DNA of 64,000 nucleotides from Chryseobacterium sp. Marseille-Q5410 (GTDB taxonomy: Bacteria > Bacteroidota > Bacteroidia > Flavobacteriales > Weeksellaceae): contig CAMPOT010000001.1 of assembly GCA_946892665.1 (NCBI GenBank), forward strand, positions 1,240,001 through 1,304,000, read 5' to 3'. The notes below the pieces were generated by a model, which saw nothing but the letters and a program-made list of their open reading frames with translations, was not told where the DNA came from and made no database searches. Below are positions 27,092 through 35,496 of the stretch, piece by piece. The first letter of the stretch is position 1. Each line of letters starts with the position of its first letter. A program made the translations under genes and the position numbers.

Positions 27092-27625
27092 TTTCCAGTA
27101 ATTCCATTTGCTGCCATCAAAGACGGCAAGGGATTTACTTGAGGTATCATAACAAATCATCCCTGGATAAGGATTTGGTACTGTTAAATGTGGATTGCTG
27201 ATCTTTGGAAGAATCATGGCTTTATTGTTGGCTTCCAAAACCAAAATTCCGTTAGCTGCGCTGGTGTTCGCACCAATAATAACTTTTCCGGCAGTTTCAG
27301 CAGAAGTATTGTTATTTGGAGCTAAAGCTGCAGAATTTCCGGAATCACTTAACGATTTCCATGTGTTGTTTTCCAAAACTTTAACCTTATTATCCGTTCT
27401 GTCAAACAAAAAAGTTCCATTCGACGTGGAAGCAGATGTAGGTAAAGGGGTTACAGCGCTTAAGATAATACCTTTTGTATTTGTGGCATTATCATCAAAA
27501 TCCAAAATCGTTTGTGTTCCGTTGATGGTTTGCTTTCCGATAGCAACTTGTGCTGAAACCAGTTCCGCAGATATAATAAAAGCTAATGCGGTTATTTTTT
27601 TTATTTCTAAAATCATATTCATCAT
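27089..27625 (-). CDS. Secreted protein with two Bacteroidota surface modules
   Basis: 178 residues with a signal peptide ending SAELVSAQ, then QVAIGKQTINGTQTILDF. Two copies of a short module are visible. The first (about residues 25-95) has NTKGIILSAVTPLPT and NGTFLFDRTDNKVKVLENNT. The second (about 112-178) has KVIIGANTS, ILVLEANNKAMILPKISNP, GMICYDTSSKSLAVFDGSKW. The pattern (short beta segments, K-G-I-h-L-P, then Y-D-T and a closing G-x-x-W) also occurs in four other proteins of this window. The stop of the preceding gene lies 2 bases upstream, so it is the second gene of an operon. Function unknown; a cell-surface role is inferred. Confidence 0.8.
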   Translation of the reverse strand: MMNMILEIKKITALAFIISAELVSAQVAIGKQTINGTQTILDFDDNATNTKGIILSAVTPLPTSASTSNGTFLFDRTDNKVKVLENNTWKSLSDSGNSAALAPNNNTSAETAGKVIIGANTSAANGILVLEANNKAMILPKISNPHLTVPNPYPGMICYDTSSKSLAVFDGSKWNYWK

Positions 27626-27627
27626 TT

Positions 27628-29394
27628 TTACTGGTTACAGTCTCTTGCAATACACTTCCAGGTAGAGCCGTTGAAAAGTTTTACACAGGAAGCATCAATA
27701 TCATAAATAATCATCCCTTCTTTTGCATCGGTAATTACAGATGAGTTTTGCACTCTTGTAATTACAAACCCTTTTTTTGTAGATTCTAAAACAATATGCC
27801 CGTTAGGAATTGCTTCTGGCCAGGTTTGCAGTTTTACTGCTTGTGTACTTATCCCAAATTTGCTTGGATTTCCACCGGTTAATGTCGTTGGAGTTTTTGT
27901 ACAATAGGCCAGAACAGTAAAAGAAACGGTGGCTATGTTGCTTGTTAAACCGGCAGTATCATTAATGGTATACTGAATATTAGTTGGAGAGCCTGTAAAT
28001 CCTGATACTGGTGTAAATGTTAAAACTCCGGAATTATTTACACTCCAAGCTCCAACGTTAATAACCGTAAAAGATTTTACTCTTCCAAATGAATCTGTAG
28101 TTATAGATGTTGCGCCTGTTGGAGGAATTAAATTAATAGTTGAAGGAACAACTGCCCCTGAATTAGGGTCTGTGTCATTGGCGCTAATATTAATTGATAT
28201 TGGTGAATTTTTTTCACCCGAACCGTTATAGTTGTTTGCAACTGGAGGTTGATTAATCCCGAAATTTTGGTTAATGAGTGCAAAATCTCCTAGAGTTACA
28301 TTTAATTTTGAATCAGGAACTCCATCGGTTTCACTTACATTTTGAAATCCTGCGGGCTTTATGACTTCCACAACATAATTTCCGGCACCTAAATAAGGAA
28401 AAACATAAGTACCATTATTAGCTGTAGTTGTTGTAAAAAGTGGCGTTGTTGTATTAGAAGCACTATAAAGGTTTACGGTAGCATTGGGATAAGGTGAACC
28501 ATCCGGAGTTCCTGCATTATTATCATTGAAAACAACGCCTGAAATAGACTGTAAAATCGCCACAGATTTTGTATTATAAGCTGTAAACGCAATGTCGGTG
28601 AAACCTGAAAATTTCTGTATTACATATTTGATAGAAGTATAATTGGAAGCTGTAATTCCAAATTCACTCCAGTCTAAAGCTAAAACTCGAAGTTCTCTCG
28701 TTCCATACAAAGATGCTACATAGCTTGGAGGTGTTGTATTTGGGTTATAAAATTTATACTTTGAAAAACTAATTGGTGTTACCGAAGTTTGAAAATTGAT
28801 GTCCACAGAATTTCCAATAACTGTGTTGGAGGCATTGGTAAACCTAAAACTGTCATTGGCATTTCCAACCTGTCCAACTTGCGTGAATATAATATCCGGA
28901 ATCCCATCACCAATAGAGGTGGGGACAATTCCTGGAGTTATTTCATATTTAATTTCGCTTGCAGCGGGAAAATTAAAGATGGCAGTTCCAAACCCTAATC
29001 CATTAATTCCGTCTGTAATGTATTGTATGAGGTAATTGTTAACAGGAATTGGCTGAACATCTGCGTCTGCACCGCCGTAATTACTTCCAACTCCAATATA
29101 TGTTCCGGAGTTCGGAGCGGGAACTGAAACTGGTGGAAAAGCCTGGAATTTTTGTGCGCTAAATGTTCCGGTTACGCTGGAAGAAAGTAATGCATCATTA
29201 ACCCCTGTAGAATATCTTTGTCCCTTCCATTCAAAGCCTAGCATACTGTGTAAATTATTCGGAGCAACACCTGCAGTATTTTGGGAGTCCCAAAACCCAT
29301 TGAAATTGGTGAAAACTCTGGTAATTTGATTTGGGTTTTGCGCCCATAGAGAGAAAGTTTGAAATAGTATTATTGCAATCAATAATTTTTTCAT
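27628..29394 (-). CDS. Large secreted protein with SdrD_B and cadherin-like domains
   Basis: 588 residues. A signal peptide ends FSLWAQ. An N-terminal region of about 265 residues of unknown fold contains GFWDSQNTAGVAPNNLHSML and GFEWKGQRYSTG. Next comes an SdrD_B/CNA-B-like domain (about 285-378) with SGVVFNDNNAGTPDGSPYPN and YVVEVIKPAGFQNVSETDG. A cadherin-like segment (about 383-490) starts PPVANNYNGSGEKNSPISIN. The C-terminal part (about 508-588) repeats the K-G-F-V-I / G-M-I-I-Y-D / F-N-G-S-T-W module of the next gene. No T9SS C-terminal sorting domain is evident. A surface or matrix protein is inferred. Confidence 0.8.
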   Translation of the reverse strand: MKKLLIAIILFQTFSLWAQNPNQITRVFTNFNGFWDSQNTAGVAPNNLHSMLGFEWKGQRYSTGVNDALLSSSVTGTFSAQKFQAFPPVSVPAPNSGTYIGVGSNYGGADADVQPIPVNNYLIQYITDGINGLGFGTAIFNFPAASEIKYEITPGIVPTSIGDGIPDIIFTQVGQVGNANDSFRFTNASNTVIGNSVDINFQTSVTPISFSKYKFYNPNTTPPSYVASLYGTRELRVLALDWSEFGITASNYTSIKYVIQKFSGFTDIAFTAYNTKSVAILQSISGVVFNDNNAGTPDGSPYPNATVNLYSASNTTTPLFTTTTANNGTYVFPYLGAGNYVVEVIKPAGFQNVSETDGVPDSKLNVTLGDFALINQNFGINQPPVANNYNGSGEKNSPISINISANDTDPNSGAVVPSTINLIPPTGATSITTDSFGRVKSFTVINVGAWSVNNSGVLTFTPVSGFTGSPTNIQYTINDTAGLTSNIATVSFTVLAYCTKTPTTLTGGNPSKFGISTQAVKLQTWPEAIPNGHIVLESTKKGFVITRVQNSSVITDAKEGMIIYDIDASCVKLFNGSTWKCIARDCNQ

Positions 29395-29561
29395 TGATTT
29401 TTTTAAAGAAAAAACGAAACTAACTATTGTCTCGTTTCAATACTCAAAATTAATAAACCTAATTCAAAAACCTTATATAATTTTTTAAATTTATTTACAT
29501 ATTTTAAATTATCAGTTAATACTTGTTTAAAAAAAAATAATTATTTGTGGTGATTATTAAA

Positions 29562-30467
29562 TTATTTCTTAATTAAAGTCATCGCTTTTTTGAAAAGCAT
29601 CATTACAGGGATCATCACTAAACCACCAATAATTCCCAAAAGAGATTCTCTTATCATCGAAGGCCAGCTAGGAACAAAATGATGATGAAGCCAATCAATA
29701 TTATGCGCAAAAATTCCACCAGCAACAAGGATCAATGCTACCGTTCCGATGATTCCTAATAATTTAATTACCCAAGGAAGTGCTTTTACCAATAATTCTC
29801 CTAAGGTATTAACGAATCCTTTTCCACCTGATTTTTTGATGAGTTTGAATCCTGCATCATCCATTCTTACAATCAATGCGACAATTCCATAAACCCCGAC
29901 TGTAGCAATAATTGCCACGACAGAAACGGTAATGATTTCTACTAAAAATGGGTTGAATTGAGATTTTAGCGATTCAAAACTATCTTTTGCTGAAGCCAAA
30001 GCAATAATGACAATTTCCAGGGAAAGAATAAAATCTGTTTGAATGGCAGAGTTTACTTTTTCCGCTTCCTCTGCTTCACCGCTGTTACTTGGCTCTTCGA
30101 TTTCCTGAACCACCTCGTGGCCTTTTTTTCTGCTATGAATGAGGTATTCAATGATTTTTTCTACACCTTCGTAGGCGAGATACAAACCTCCAAGAATCAA
30201 AATAACCGTGATTGCTGTTGGATAGATCCATTGCAGCAAAAACACCACCGGCACGATGATTAGCTTATTAATAAACGAACCTTTCATGATTTTTAGCAAG
30301 ACCGGAACTTCACGCGAAGACAGAAAACCGGTCGCCTTCTCAGCGTTTACGGCAAGATCATCTCCTAAAATTCCCGCAGTCTGTTTGGTAGCAACTTTTG
30401 CAGTAACTGCTACATCATCCATTAATGCTGCGATATCATCTAAGATCGCAAAAAAGCCTGAAGCCAT
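29562..30467 (-). CDS. DUF808 family inner-membrane protein (YedI-like)
   Basis: From MASGFFAILDDIAALMDDVA (ATG at 30467) the protein has 301 residues and several hydrophobic helices. The N-terminus matches DUF808/YedI, and AVNAEKATGFLSSREVPVLL and YLAYEGVEKIIEYLIH are further family-like stretches. The function of DUF808 is unknown. The frame could start at 30512, but the promoter at 30489-30517 overlaps that extension, so 30467 is preferred. It stands alone. Confidence 0.88.
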   Translation of the reverse strand: MASGFFAILDDIAALMDDVAVTAKVATKQTAGILGDDLAVNAEKATGFLSSREVPVLLKIMKGSFINKLIIVPVVFLLQWIYPTAITVILILGGLYLAYEGVEKIIEYLIHSRKKGHEVVQEIEEPSNSGEAEEAEKVNSAIQTDFILSLEIVIIALASAKDSFESLKSQFNPFLVEIITVSVVAIIATVGVYGIVALIVRMDDAGFKLIKKSGGKGFVNTLGELLVKALPWVIKLLGIIGTVALILVAGGIFAHNIDWLHHHFVPSWPSMIRESLLGIIGGLVMIPVMMLFKKAMTLIKK

Positions 30468-30488
30468 ATTGTATTTTTTAGTATTGAA

Positions 30489-30517
30489 CAAAAATAGGAA
30501 TTTCAACGACAATTCAA
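30489..30517 (-). promoter_or_regulatory. Promoter of the DUF808 gene
   Basis: Minus strand: TTG (complement of 30515-30517), 18 bases, TATTTTTG (complement of 30489-30496), 21 bases before the chosen ATG. A full consensus match. Confidence 0.65.
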
Positions 30518-30581
30518 TGCTTTGCGTTTTTGTAAAACAACCTTTTTTTTTAAATCATTTTTTAATTTCGTTTAAAAATCT

Positions 30582-30718
30582 TATTTTCGCAGAACAAAAT
30601 TTGTATCCTTGAAACCGAAAAAAATACATTCCGAGAAAGAGAATTTCCAAAATATTGGATGTGTGATTTTCGCAAATAAATACTAATGAGCCGACGTCTG
30701 AATGATTGTCGGCTTTTT
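30582..30718 (+). ncRNA. Possible short RNA or attenuated leader upstream of purM
   Basis: A -7-like TATTTTCG at 30582-30589 is followed by about 100 bases without a coding frame, ending in an intrinsic terminator (gccgac 30689-30694 with gtcggc 30707-30712, then TTTTTT). The upstream gene points away, so this terminator must serve a plus-strand transcript starting in this gap. Internal pairing is possible (acattcc near 30628 with ggatgt at 30657-30662, ccaa/ttgg around 30647-30658). No known riboswitch class is recognised. Confidence 0.4.
30688..30718 (+). terminator. Intrinsic terminator before purM
   Basis: A 7-pair stem agccgac/gtcggct with a 12-base loop and TTTTTT, one-directional (no matching T-run on the minus strand), 61 bases before the purM ATG. 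Confidence 0.75.
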
Positions 30719-30760
30719 TGTTCTTTATTTTCAATGTTTTTCAAGTTTTTGTGAAGTAAA

Positions 30761-30778
30761 ATTTAATAAAAAGTAAAA
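30761..30778 (+). promoter_or_regulatory. Shared purine leader motif before purM
   Basis: The stretch atttaataaaaagtaaaa immediately before the purM ATG recurs at 32482-32500 before purH. Its core taataaaaagta occurs again at 35477-35488 before guaA. It could be an A-rich translation-enhancing leader or a binding site. Confidence 0.45.
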
Positions 30779-31768
30779 ATGAGCAATACATACAAATCCG
30801 CAGGAGTTGACAAGGAAGAGGGGTACAAAACCGTCGACAAAATAAAAATGGCAGTTGCCGAAACCCACAACGAAAATGTACTGAACAATTTAGGAAGTTT
30901 CGGTGCTTTTTATCAGATTGGAGGTTACCAAAATCCTGTTTTGGTGAGCGGAACCGACGGAGTAGGAACCAAATTGAAAGTCGCCCTGGATTCGAAAAAA
31001 TATGATTCCATTGGAGTTGATTGTTTCGCGATGTGTGCAAACGATATTTTGTGCCACGGTGCGAAACCGCTTTTTTTTCTCGATTATTTAGCTTGCGGAA
31101 AACTCGATTCCGATATTGCAGCCGAAATTGTGATGGGAATGGTAAAAGCCTGCAAAGACAATAATTGCGCTCTTATCGGTGGCGAAACTGCCGAAATGCC
31201 CGGTATGTACCAACCCGGAGATTACGATGTAGCAGGCTTTTGTGTAGGAATTGTAGAAAAAGACCAAATTATCGATGGTTCCAAAATAAAACCAGGCGAT
31301 CAAATTATCGCTTTACCAAGTTCCGGTTTCCACAGCAACGGATTTTCTTTGGTAAGAAAAATCTTCCCGGATTTTAATGAAGAGTTTGAAGGAAAACCTC
31401 TTTATGAGACGCTTTTAGTTCCTACAAGACTTTATTATCAGCCGATTCATAGCGTTTTGGAAGAAGTGAAAGTTTCAGGAATTGCGCACATTACCGGTGG
31501 CGGACTGATTGAAAATGTACCTAGAATTATTCCGGAAAACCTTTGTGCGAAAATTGAAACTTCTGCTATTAAAATTCCGAGCATCATGCTGGCGCTTGAA
31601 AAAAGAGGCAACATCGCAAGATCAGAAATGTACGGAACCTTCAACATGGGTGTTGGAATGGTGATTGTGGTTGATGGAAATCACGCAGCCAAAGTCTTGG
31701 ATTTGCTTGAAGATGCTTATATCGTTGGAGAAATCACCGAAGGTAACGAGAAAATAGTTTTAAATTAA
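30779..31768 (+). CDS. purM: Phosphoribosylformylglycinamidine cyclo-ligase PurM
   Basis: PurM (AIR synthetase) closes the imidazole ring in purine synthesis using ATP. The 329-residue protein has the PurM fold: GVDKEEGYKTVDKIK at the N-terminus, VSGTDGVGTKLKVAL with the ATP/metal contacts, DCFAMCANDILCHGAKPLFF, IGGETAEMPGMYQPGDYDVA and FHSNGFSLVRKIF. The C-terminal domain has AHITGGGLIENVPRI. First gene of the local pur cluster, with purN 67 bases downstream. Confidence 0.96.
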   Translation: MSNTYKSAGVDKEEGYKTVDKIKMAVAETHNENVLNNLGSFGAFYQIGGYQNPVLVSGTDGVGTKLKVALDSKKYDSIGVDCFAMCANDILCHGAKPLFFLDYLACGKLDSDIAAEIVMGMVKACKDNNCALIGGETAEMPGMYQPGDYDVAGFCVGIVEKDQIIDGSKIKPGDQIIALPSSGFHSNGFSLVRKIFPDFNEEFEGKPLYETLLVPTRLYYQPIHSVLEEVKVSGIAHITGGGLIENVPRIIPENLCAKIETSAIKIPSIMLALEKRGNIARSEMYGTFNMGVGMVIVVDGNHAAKVLDLLEDAYIVGEITEGNEKIVLN

Positions 31769-31835
31769 TTGCTTAGGCGATTAGCAATTTGCACCTTGCT
31801 TTTTGCACGATATCTGCCTAAAATGTACAGTTTTT

Positions 31836-32399
31836 ATGAAAAATTTAGTAGTCCTCGTTTCCGGTTCCGGTTCCAATCTTCAGCGGATCATCGATGCAAT
31901 TGAACAAGGAGAAATTCCGAACGCCTCCATAAAATTGGTAGTTGCTGATCGCGAATGTTTTGGATTGCAAAGAGCCCAAAATCACGGAATCAAAAATATT
32001 TTAATTAAAAGAGGAGGAACTTTTTCCGAGAATTTAGCGAAAGAAATTCCTGAAAATACAGATTTAATCATTCTTGCAGGATTTTTATCAATCATCAGCA
32101 AAGAATTTTGTGAAAATTTCCCCGGAAAAATTATCAATATTCATCCAGCGCTTTTGCCTAAATTCGGAGGAAAAGGAATGTGGGGAAACCACGTTCACAA
32201 AGCGGTTTTGGAAGCGAAAGAAAAAGAAAGCGGTGCTACCGTACATTTCGTAACTCCCGGGATTGATGAAGGCGAAATTATCCTTCAAAAATCATTTGAG
32301 ATTTCAGAATCTGAAACCGTGGAATCTTTAGCAAAGAAAATTCATGAAGTTGAATACGAAATTTTCCCGATAGCGATCAATAAGGTTTTGGAAGGTTGA
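31836..32399 (+). CDS. purN: Phosphoribosylglycinamide formyltransferase PurN
   Basis: PurN transfers a formyl group from 10-formyl-THF to GAR. The 187-residue protein starts MKNLVVLVSGSGSNLQRIID. The catalytic Asn-His-Asp set appears in FPGKIINIHPALLPKFGGKG and FVTPGIDEGEIILQ, and ILAGFLSIISKEF precedes it. The frame can be extended with a TTG to 31803, but the ATG at 31836 matches the family start. It probably shares a transcript with purM. Confidence 0.95.
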   Translation: MKNLVVLVSGSGSNLQRIIDAIEQGEIPNASIKLVVADRECFGLQRAQNHGIKNILIKRGGTFSENLAKEIPENTDLIILAGFLSIISKEFCENFPGKIINIHPALLPKFGGKGMWGNHVHKAVLEAKEKESGATVHFVTPGIDEGEIILQKSFEISESETVESLAKKIHEVEYEIFPIAINKVLEG

Positions 32400-32426
32400 T
32401 TCATTGTGAATCTGTCCAAGTGTAAC

Positions 32427-32509
32427 TTTAGAAATGAATAAAAAAAATTATGGAAGTCAAAGTTAAAATTGATAACCAAAGATTTAATAAAAAGTAAAAA
32501 AGAAAGAAA
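32427..32509 (+). promoter_or_regulatory. purH leader with motifs shared with purD and purM
   Basis: tttagaaatgaataaa at 32427-32442 is repeated exactly at 34067-34082 upstream of purD. It contains the ATG of a 10-codon frame here (MNKKNYGSQS, stop at 32464-32466) and of a 23-codon frame before purD. atttaataaaaagtaaaaa at 32482-32500 is repeated before purM. The bases preceding the first motif (TAACTTTA) are -7-like. Confidence 0.4.
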
Positions 32510-34027
32510 ATGTCAAAAAAGAGAGCGCTGATTTCTGTTTCCGATAAGTCCGGATTGATAGAATTTGCAAGGTTTTTAGAAGAAAATAACTACGAATTGG
32601 TTTCCACCGGCGGTACTTTCAAGCATTTGAAAGATGCTGGTTTATCTCCGATACAGATTGATGAAGTGACGGATTTCCCTGAAATGTTGGACGGAAGAGT
32701 GAAAACTTTGCACCCAAAAGTTCACGGCGGTTTACTTGCAGTGCGTGATAATGAGGAACACATGAGCACTGTGCAGCAACACAAAATCGGTTTGATTGAT
32801 GTGGTGATCGTAAATTTGTATCCGTTTTTTGAAAATGCCAATTCCGATATTTCTTTAGATGAAAAAGTAGAATTTATCGATATCGGCGGACCTTCCATGT
32901 TGAGATCAGGAGCAAAAAATTTCAATTCTGTTACCGTAATTACCGATGTAGAAGATTATGCAAAAATTCAGCAGGAAATTGCTGAAACAGGAAATACAAC
33001 ATTGGCAACTCGAAAAAAACTCGCTGGAAAAGTCTTTAATTTGACTTCAGCGTACGATGCAGCGATTTCCAGAATGATGCTCGATGAACCATATCCAACT
33101 TATTTGAGTGCTTCTTACAAGAAATTTTCAGACCTGCGATATGGGGAAAATCCACATCAAACTGCTGCTTACTATGTTTCCACAACCGAAAATGGAGCGA
33201 TGAAGGATTTTGAAATTTTGGGTGGAAAAGAATTGTCATTCAATAATCTACGTGATATGGATTTGTGCTGGAAGGTGGTGAACGAATTCAAAAACGAAAT
33301 GGCTTGTTGCGCGGTAAAACATTCCACACCTTGTGGTGTTGCGGTAGGCAATTCGGCTTTAGAAACCTACAGAAAGACCTTCGAATGTGATCCAGTTTCT
33401 ATTTTTGGCGGGATTATTGGAATGAATTTTAATGTAGATGTAGCCACAGCAGAGGAGCTCAACAAAACTTTCCTGGAAATTGTAATGGCGCCATCTTTTG
33501 ATGATGATGCTATTGAAATTTTAAGAAAGAAGAAAAATTTAAGAATTATCAAGATTACAAATCCTGTGTCCGATGCGCAAACTTGGGTAAAAGTAGATGG
33601 TGGAATTTTGGTGCAGGATAATGACACCCAATTTTCAGATAACATTGAAACCGTTACGGTTTTTAAACCCTCCGAGGAACAACAAAAAGCACTTCTGTTT
33701 GCGCAACGCGTGGTAAAATATGTAAAATCCAATGCGATTGTGGTTTCCAACGGTGTTCAAGCCTTAGGAATTGGTGGTGGCCAAGTAAACAGAATTTGGG
33801 CAACACAACATGCTATTGAAAGGGCAAAGGAAAAATTCCAGGGAGATTTGGTACTCGCTTCGGATGCTTTTTTCCCATTCAGAGATGTGGTGGATTTTTG
33901 TGCAAAAGAGGGCATTAAAGCCATCATCCAACCGGGCGGAAGCATGCGCGACGAGGAAAGTATAGAAGCAGCCAACGAACACGGAATTCCGATGATGTTT
34001 ACCGGAATGCGCCACTTTTTGCATTGA
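32510..34027 (+). CDS. purH: Bifunctional AICAR transformylase/IMP cyclohydrolase PurH
   Basis: PurH performs the last two steps of IMP synthesis. The 505-residue protein has the N-terminal cyclohydrolase (MGS-like) domain with [29 protein letters not shown] and [20 protein letters not shown]. The AICARFT domain has [14 protein letters not shown], the catalytic Lys-His of [12 protein letters not shown], and [13 protein letters not shown] followed by [12 protein letters not shown]. Full length, no frameshift. It follows purN after about 110 bases of leader with motifs shared with other pur genes. Confidence 0.97.
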   Translation: MSKKRALISVSDKSGLIEFARFLEENNYELVSTGGTFKHLKDAGLSPIQIDEVTDFPEMLDGRVKTLHPKVHGGLLAVRDNEEHMSTVQQHKIGLIDVVIVNLYPFFENANSDISLDEKVEFIDIGGPSMLRSGAKNFNSVTVITDVEDYAKIQQEIAETGNTTLATRKKLAGKVFNLTSAYDAAISRMMLDEPYPTYLSASYKKFSDLRYGENPHQTAAYYVSTTENGAMKDFEILGGKELSFNNLRDMDLCWKVVNEFKNEMACCAVKHSTPCGVAVGNSALETYRKTFECDPVSIFGGIIGMNFNVDVATAEELNKTFLEIVMAPSFDDDAIEILRKKKNLRIIKITNPVSDAQTWVKVDGGILVQDNDTQFSDNIETVTVFKPSEEQQKALLFAQRVVKYVKSNAIVVSNGVQALGIGGGQVNRIWATQHAIERAKEKFQGDLVLASDAFFPFRDVVDFCAKEGIKAIIQPGGSMRDEESIEAANEHGIPMMFTGMRHFLH

Positions 34028-34100
34028 TAATTTTTTAAAATTTCCTCTGTCTGAATCGTTGTATCTTTTAGAAATGAATAAATTTTTTCTCCGAACTAAA

Positions 34101-34131
34101 TTTGAGATTACCTTTCAAATTAGTAATTTTG
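34101..34131 (+). promoter_or_regulatory. Promoter of purD
   Basis: TTTG at 34101-34104, 19-base spacer, TAATTTTG at 34124-34131, 21 bases before the purD ATG. A second -7-like TATCTTTT lies further up at 34062-34069, next to the motif shared with purH. Confidence 0.65.
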
Positions 34132-34152
34132 GAGAATTCAAATAATAAAATA

Positions 34153-35391
34153 ATGAAAATATTAATCATAGGAAATGGAGCCAGAGAATCTGCAATTGCA
34201 GTAAAACTGAAAGGCGACAACCGAATTAGCAAAATGTATTTTGCGCAGGGTAATGCGACTACCGACAAATTAGGGCAAAATGTTTACGAGCAAAGTGTAG
34301 AAGGATTGAGAGATTTTGCCAGCAAAGAGAGAATTGATCTTACTATTGTAGGACCGGAAGCACCTTTGGTTGAAGGAATTGTTGATGAATTTAAGAAACA
34401 CGGCCTCAAAATTTTCGGACCAAGAAAAAGAACAGCAGAATTGGAGGGAAGCAAGGCTTTTTCCAAAAAATTCATGCAGACCAATAACATCAAAACCGCA
34501 AAAGCAGTTGTTTTCGATGCTTATAAAGATGCAATTGATTATGTTAGGCAACAGCAATTCCCAATCGTGATCAAAGCGAGTGGTTTAGCCGGCGGTAAAG
34601 GTGTTGTAATTGCTGAAGATCTAATGGAAGCTGAATCTACAATTCATCAATTTATGATCGAAAGAATTTATGGTGATGCCGGAATTCAATTAGTGATTGA
34701 GGAATATCTGAAAGGTTTTGAAGCATCAATTATCGCTTTTTCCAACGGAAAGAAATTGTTCCCTTGTATTCCTGTGAAAGATTATAAAAAGGTTGGAAAC
34801 GGAGATACCGGTCCAAACACTGGTGGAATGGGAAGTGTGGCTCCGAGCCCTGAATTTACAGCAGCACATTTCCAGGATTTTGAAGAAAACATCATGAAAC
34901 CAACGCTAGCAGGTTTGGAAGCAGCGAATATTCAATTTAAAGGCTTTATCTTTTTTGGTTTAATGGTGACCAGCAACGGCACTTTCCTTTTGGAATATAA
35001 TATGAGAATGGGAGATCCGGAAACTCAAGTGATTTTGGCGTTGATGGAAAACGAATTGTTCGACGTGATTACCAATTGTTTGGAAGGAAGAGACATCAAC
35101 TTAAATTTTAAGGATGAAAAAGCGGTGTGCCTCGTGATGTGTTCCGGCGGCTATCCAAGAAGAATTGAAACCGGCTTTGAAATCAGAAATTTAGATAAAG
35201 TAAAAGAAAGCCAAGTGCTTTTTGCAGGTGCTAAAACATCCGGAACCCGCATTGTGACGAGCGGAGGTAGAGTTTTGAGTTTGGTTGCTACTGGAGCAAC
35301 TTATGACGAAGCGCGCAAAAAAGTATATGATGATGCGAAAGTCATCAGTTTCGATTACGAGATTTATAGAGAAGATATCGGGAAATTTTAG
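34153..35391 (+). CDS. purD: Phosphoribosylamine-glycine ligase PurD
   Basis: PurD (GAR synthetase) joins glycine to phosphoribosylamine with ATP. The protein, 412 residues from the ATG at 34153, begins MKILIIGNGARESAIAVKL and has the ATP-grasp features IVIKASGLAGGKGVVIAEDL, LVIEEYLKGFEASIIAF, GDTGPNTGGMGSVAPSPEF and EYNMRMGDPETQVIL. The longer frame from 34102 overlaps the promoter and is rejected. It ends at a strong terminator. Confidence 0.96.
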   Translation: MKILIIGNGARESAIAVKLKGDNRISKMYFAQGNATTDKLGQNVYEQSVEGLRDFASKERIDLTIVGPEAPLVEGIVDEFKKHGLKIFGPRKRTAELEGSKAFSKKFMQTNNIKTAKAVVFDAYKDAIDYVRQQQFPIVIKASGLAGGKGVVIAEDLMEAESTIHQFMIERIYGDAGIQLVIEEYLKGFEASIIAFSNGKKLFPCIPVKDYKKVGNGDTGPNTGGMGSVAPSPEFTAAHFQDFEENIMKPTLAGLEAANIQFKGFIFFGLMVTSNGTFLLEYNMRMGDPETQVILALMENELFDVITNCLEGRDINLNFKDEKAVCLVMCSGGYPRRIETGFEIRNLDKVKESQVLFAGAKTSGTRIVTSGGRVLSLVATGATYDEARKKVYDDAKVISFDYEIYREDIGKF

Positions 35392-35396
35392 TAGCG

Positions 35397-35427
35397 AAAG
35401 GCGTGAGAAATCACGCCTTTTTTTTTA
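35397..35427 (+). terminator. Rho-independent terminator of purD
   Basis: Perfect 10-pair stem aaaggcgtga (35397-35406) with tcacgccttt (35411-35420), a GAAA loop and a T-run. Confidence 0.9.
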
Positions 35428-35496
35428 ATAAATTCTATCCTAATCTTTTGAAAAACAAGCAGTAAGAAATTAGAAATAATAAAAAGTAGATATTTA

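Noticed and set aside
27628-29394. T9SS cargo protein with a C-terminal sorting domain
   Set aside because: The C-terminus carries the K-G / G-S-T-W module and ends in CIARDCNQ, without the conserved sorting-domain pattern (for example N-P-x-x-x or G-x-Y).
29395-29561. Gene or RNA in the gap between the SdrD_B protein and the DUF808 gene
   Set aside because: Highly AT-rich with no frame, hairpin or promoter that stands out.
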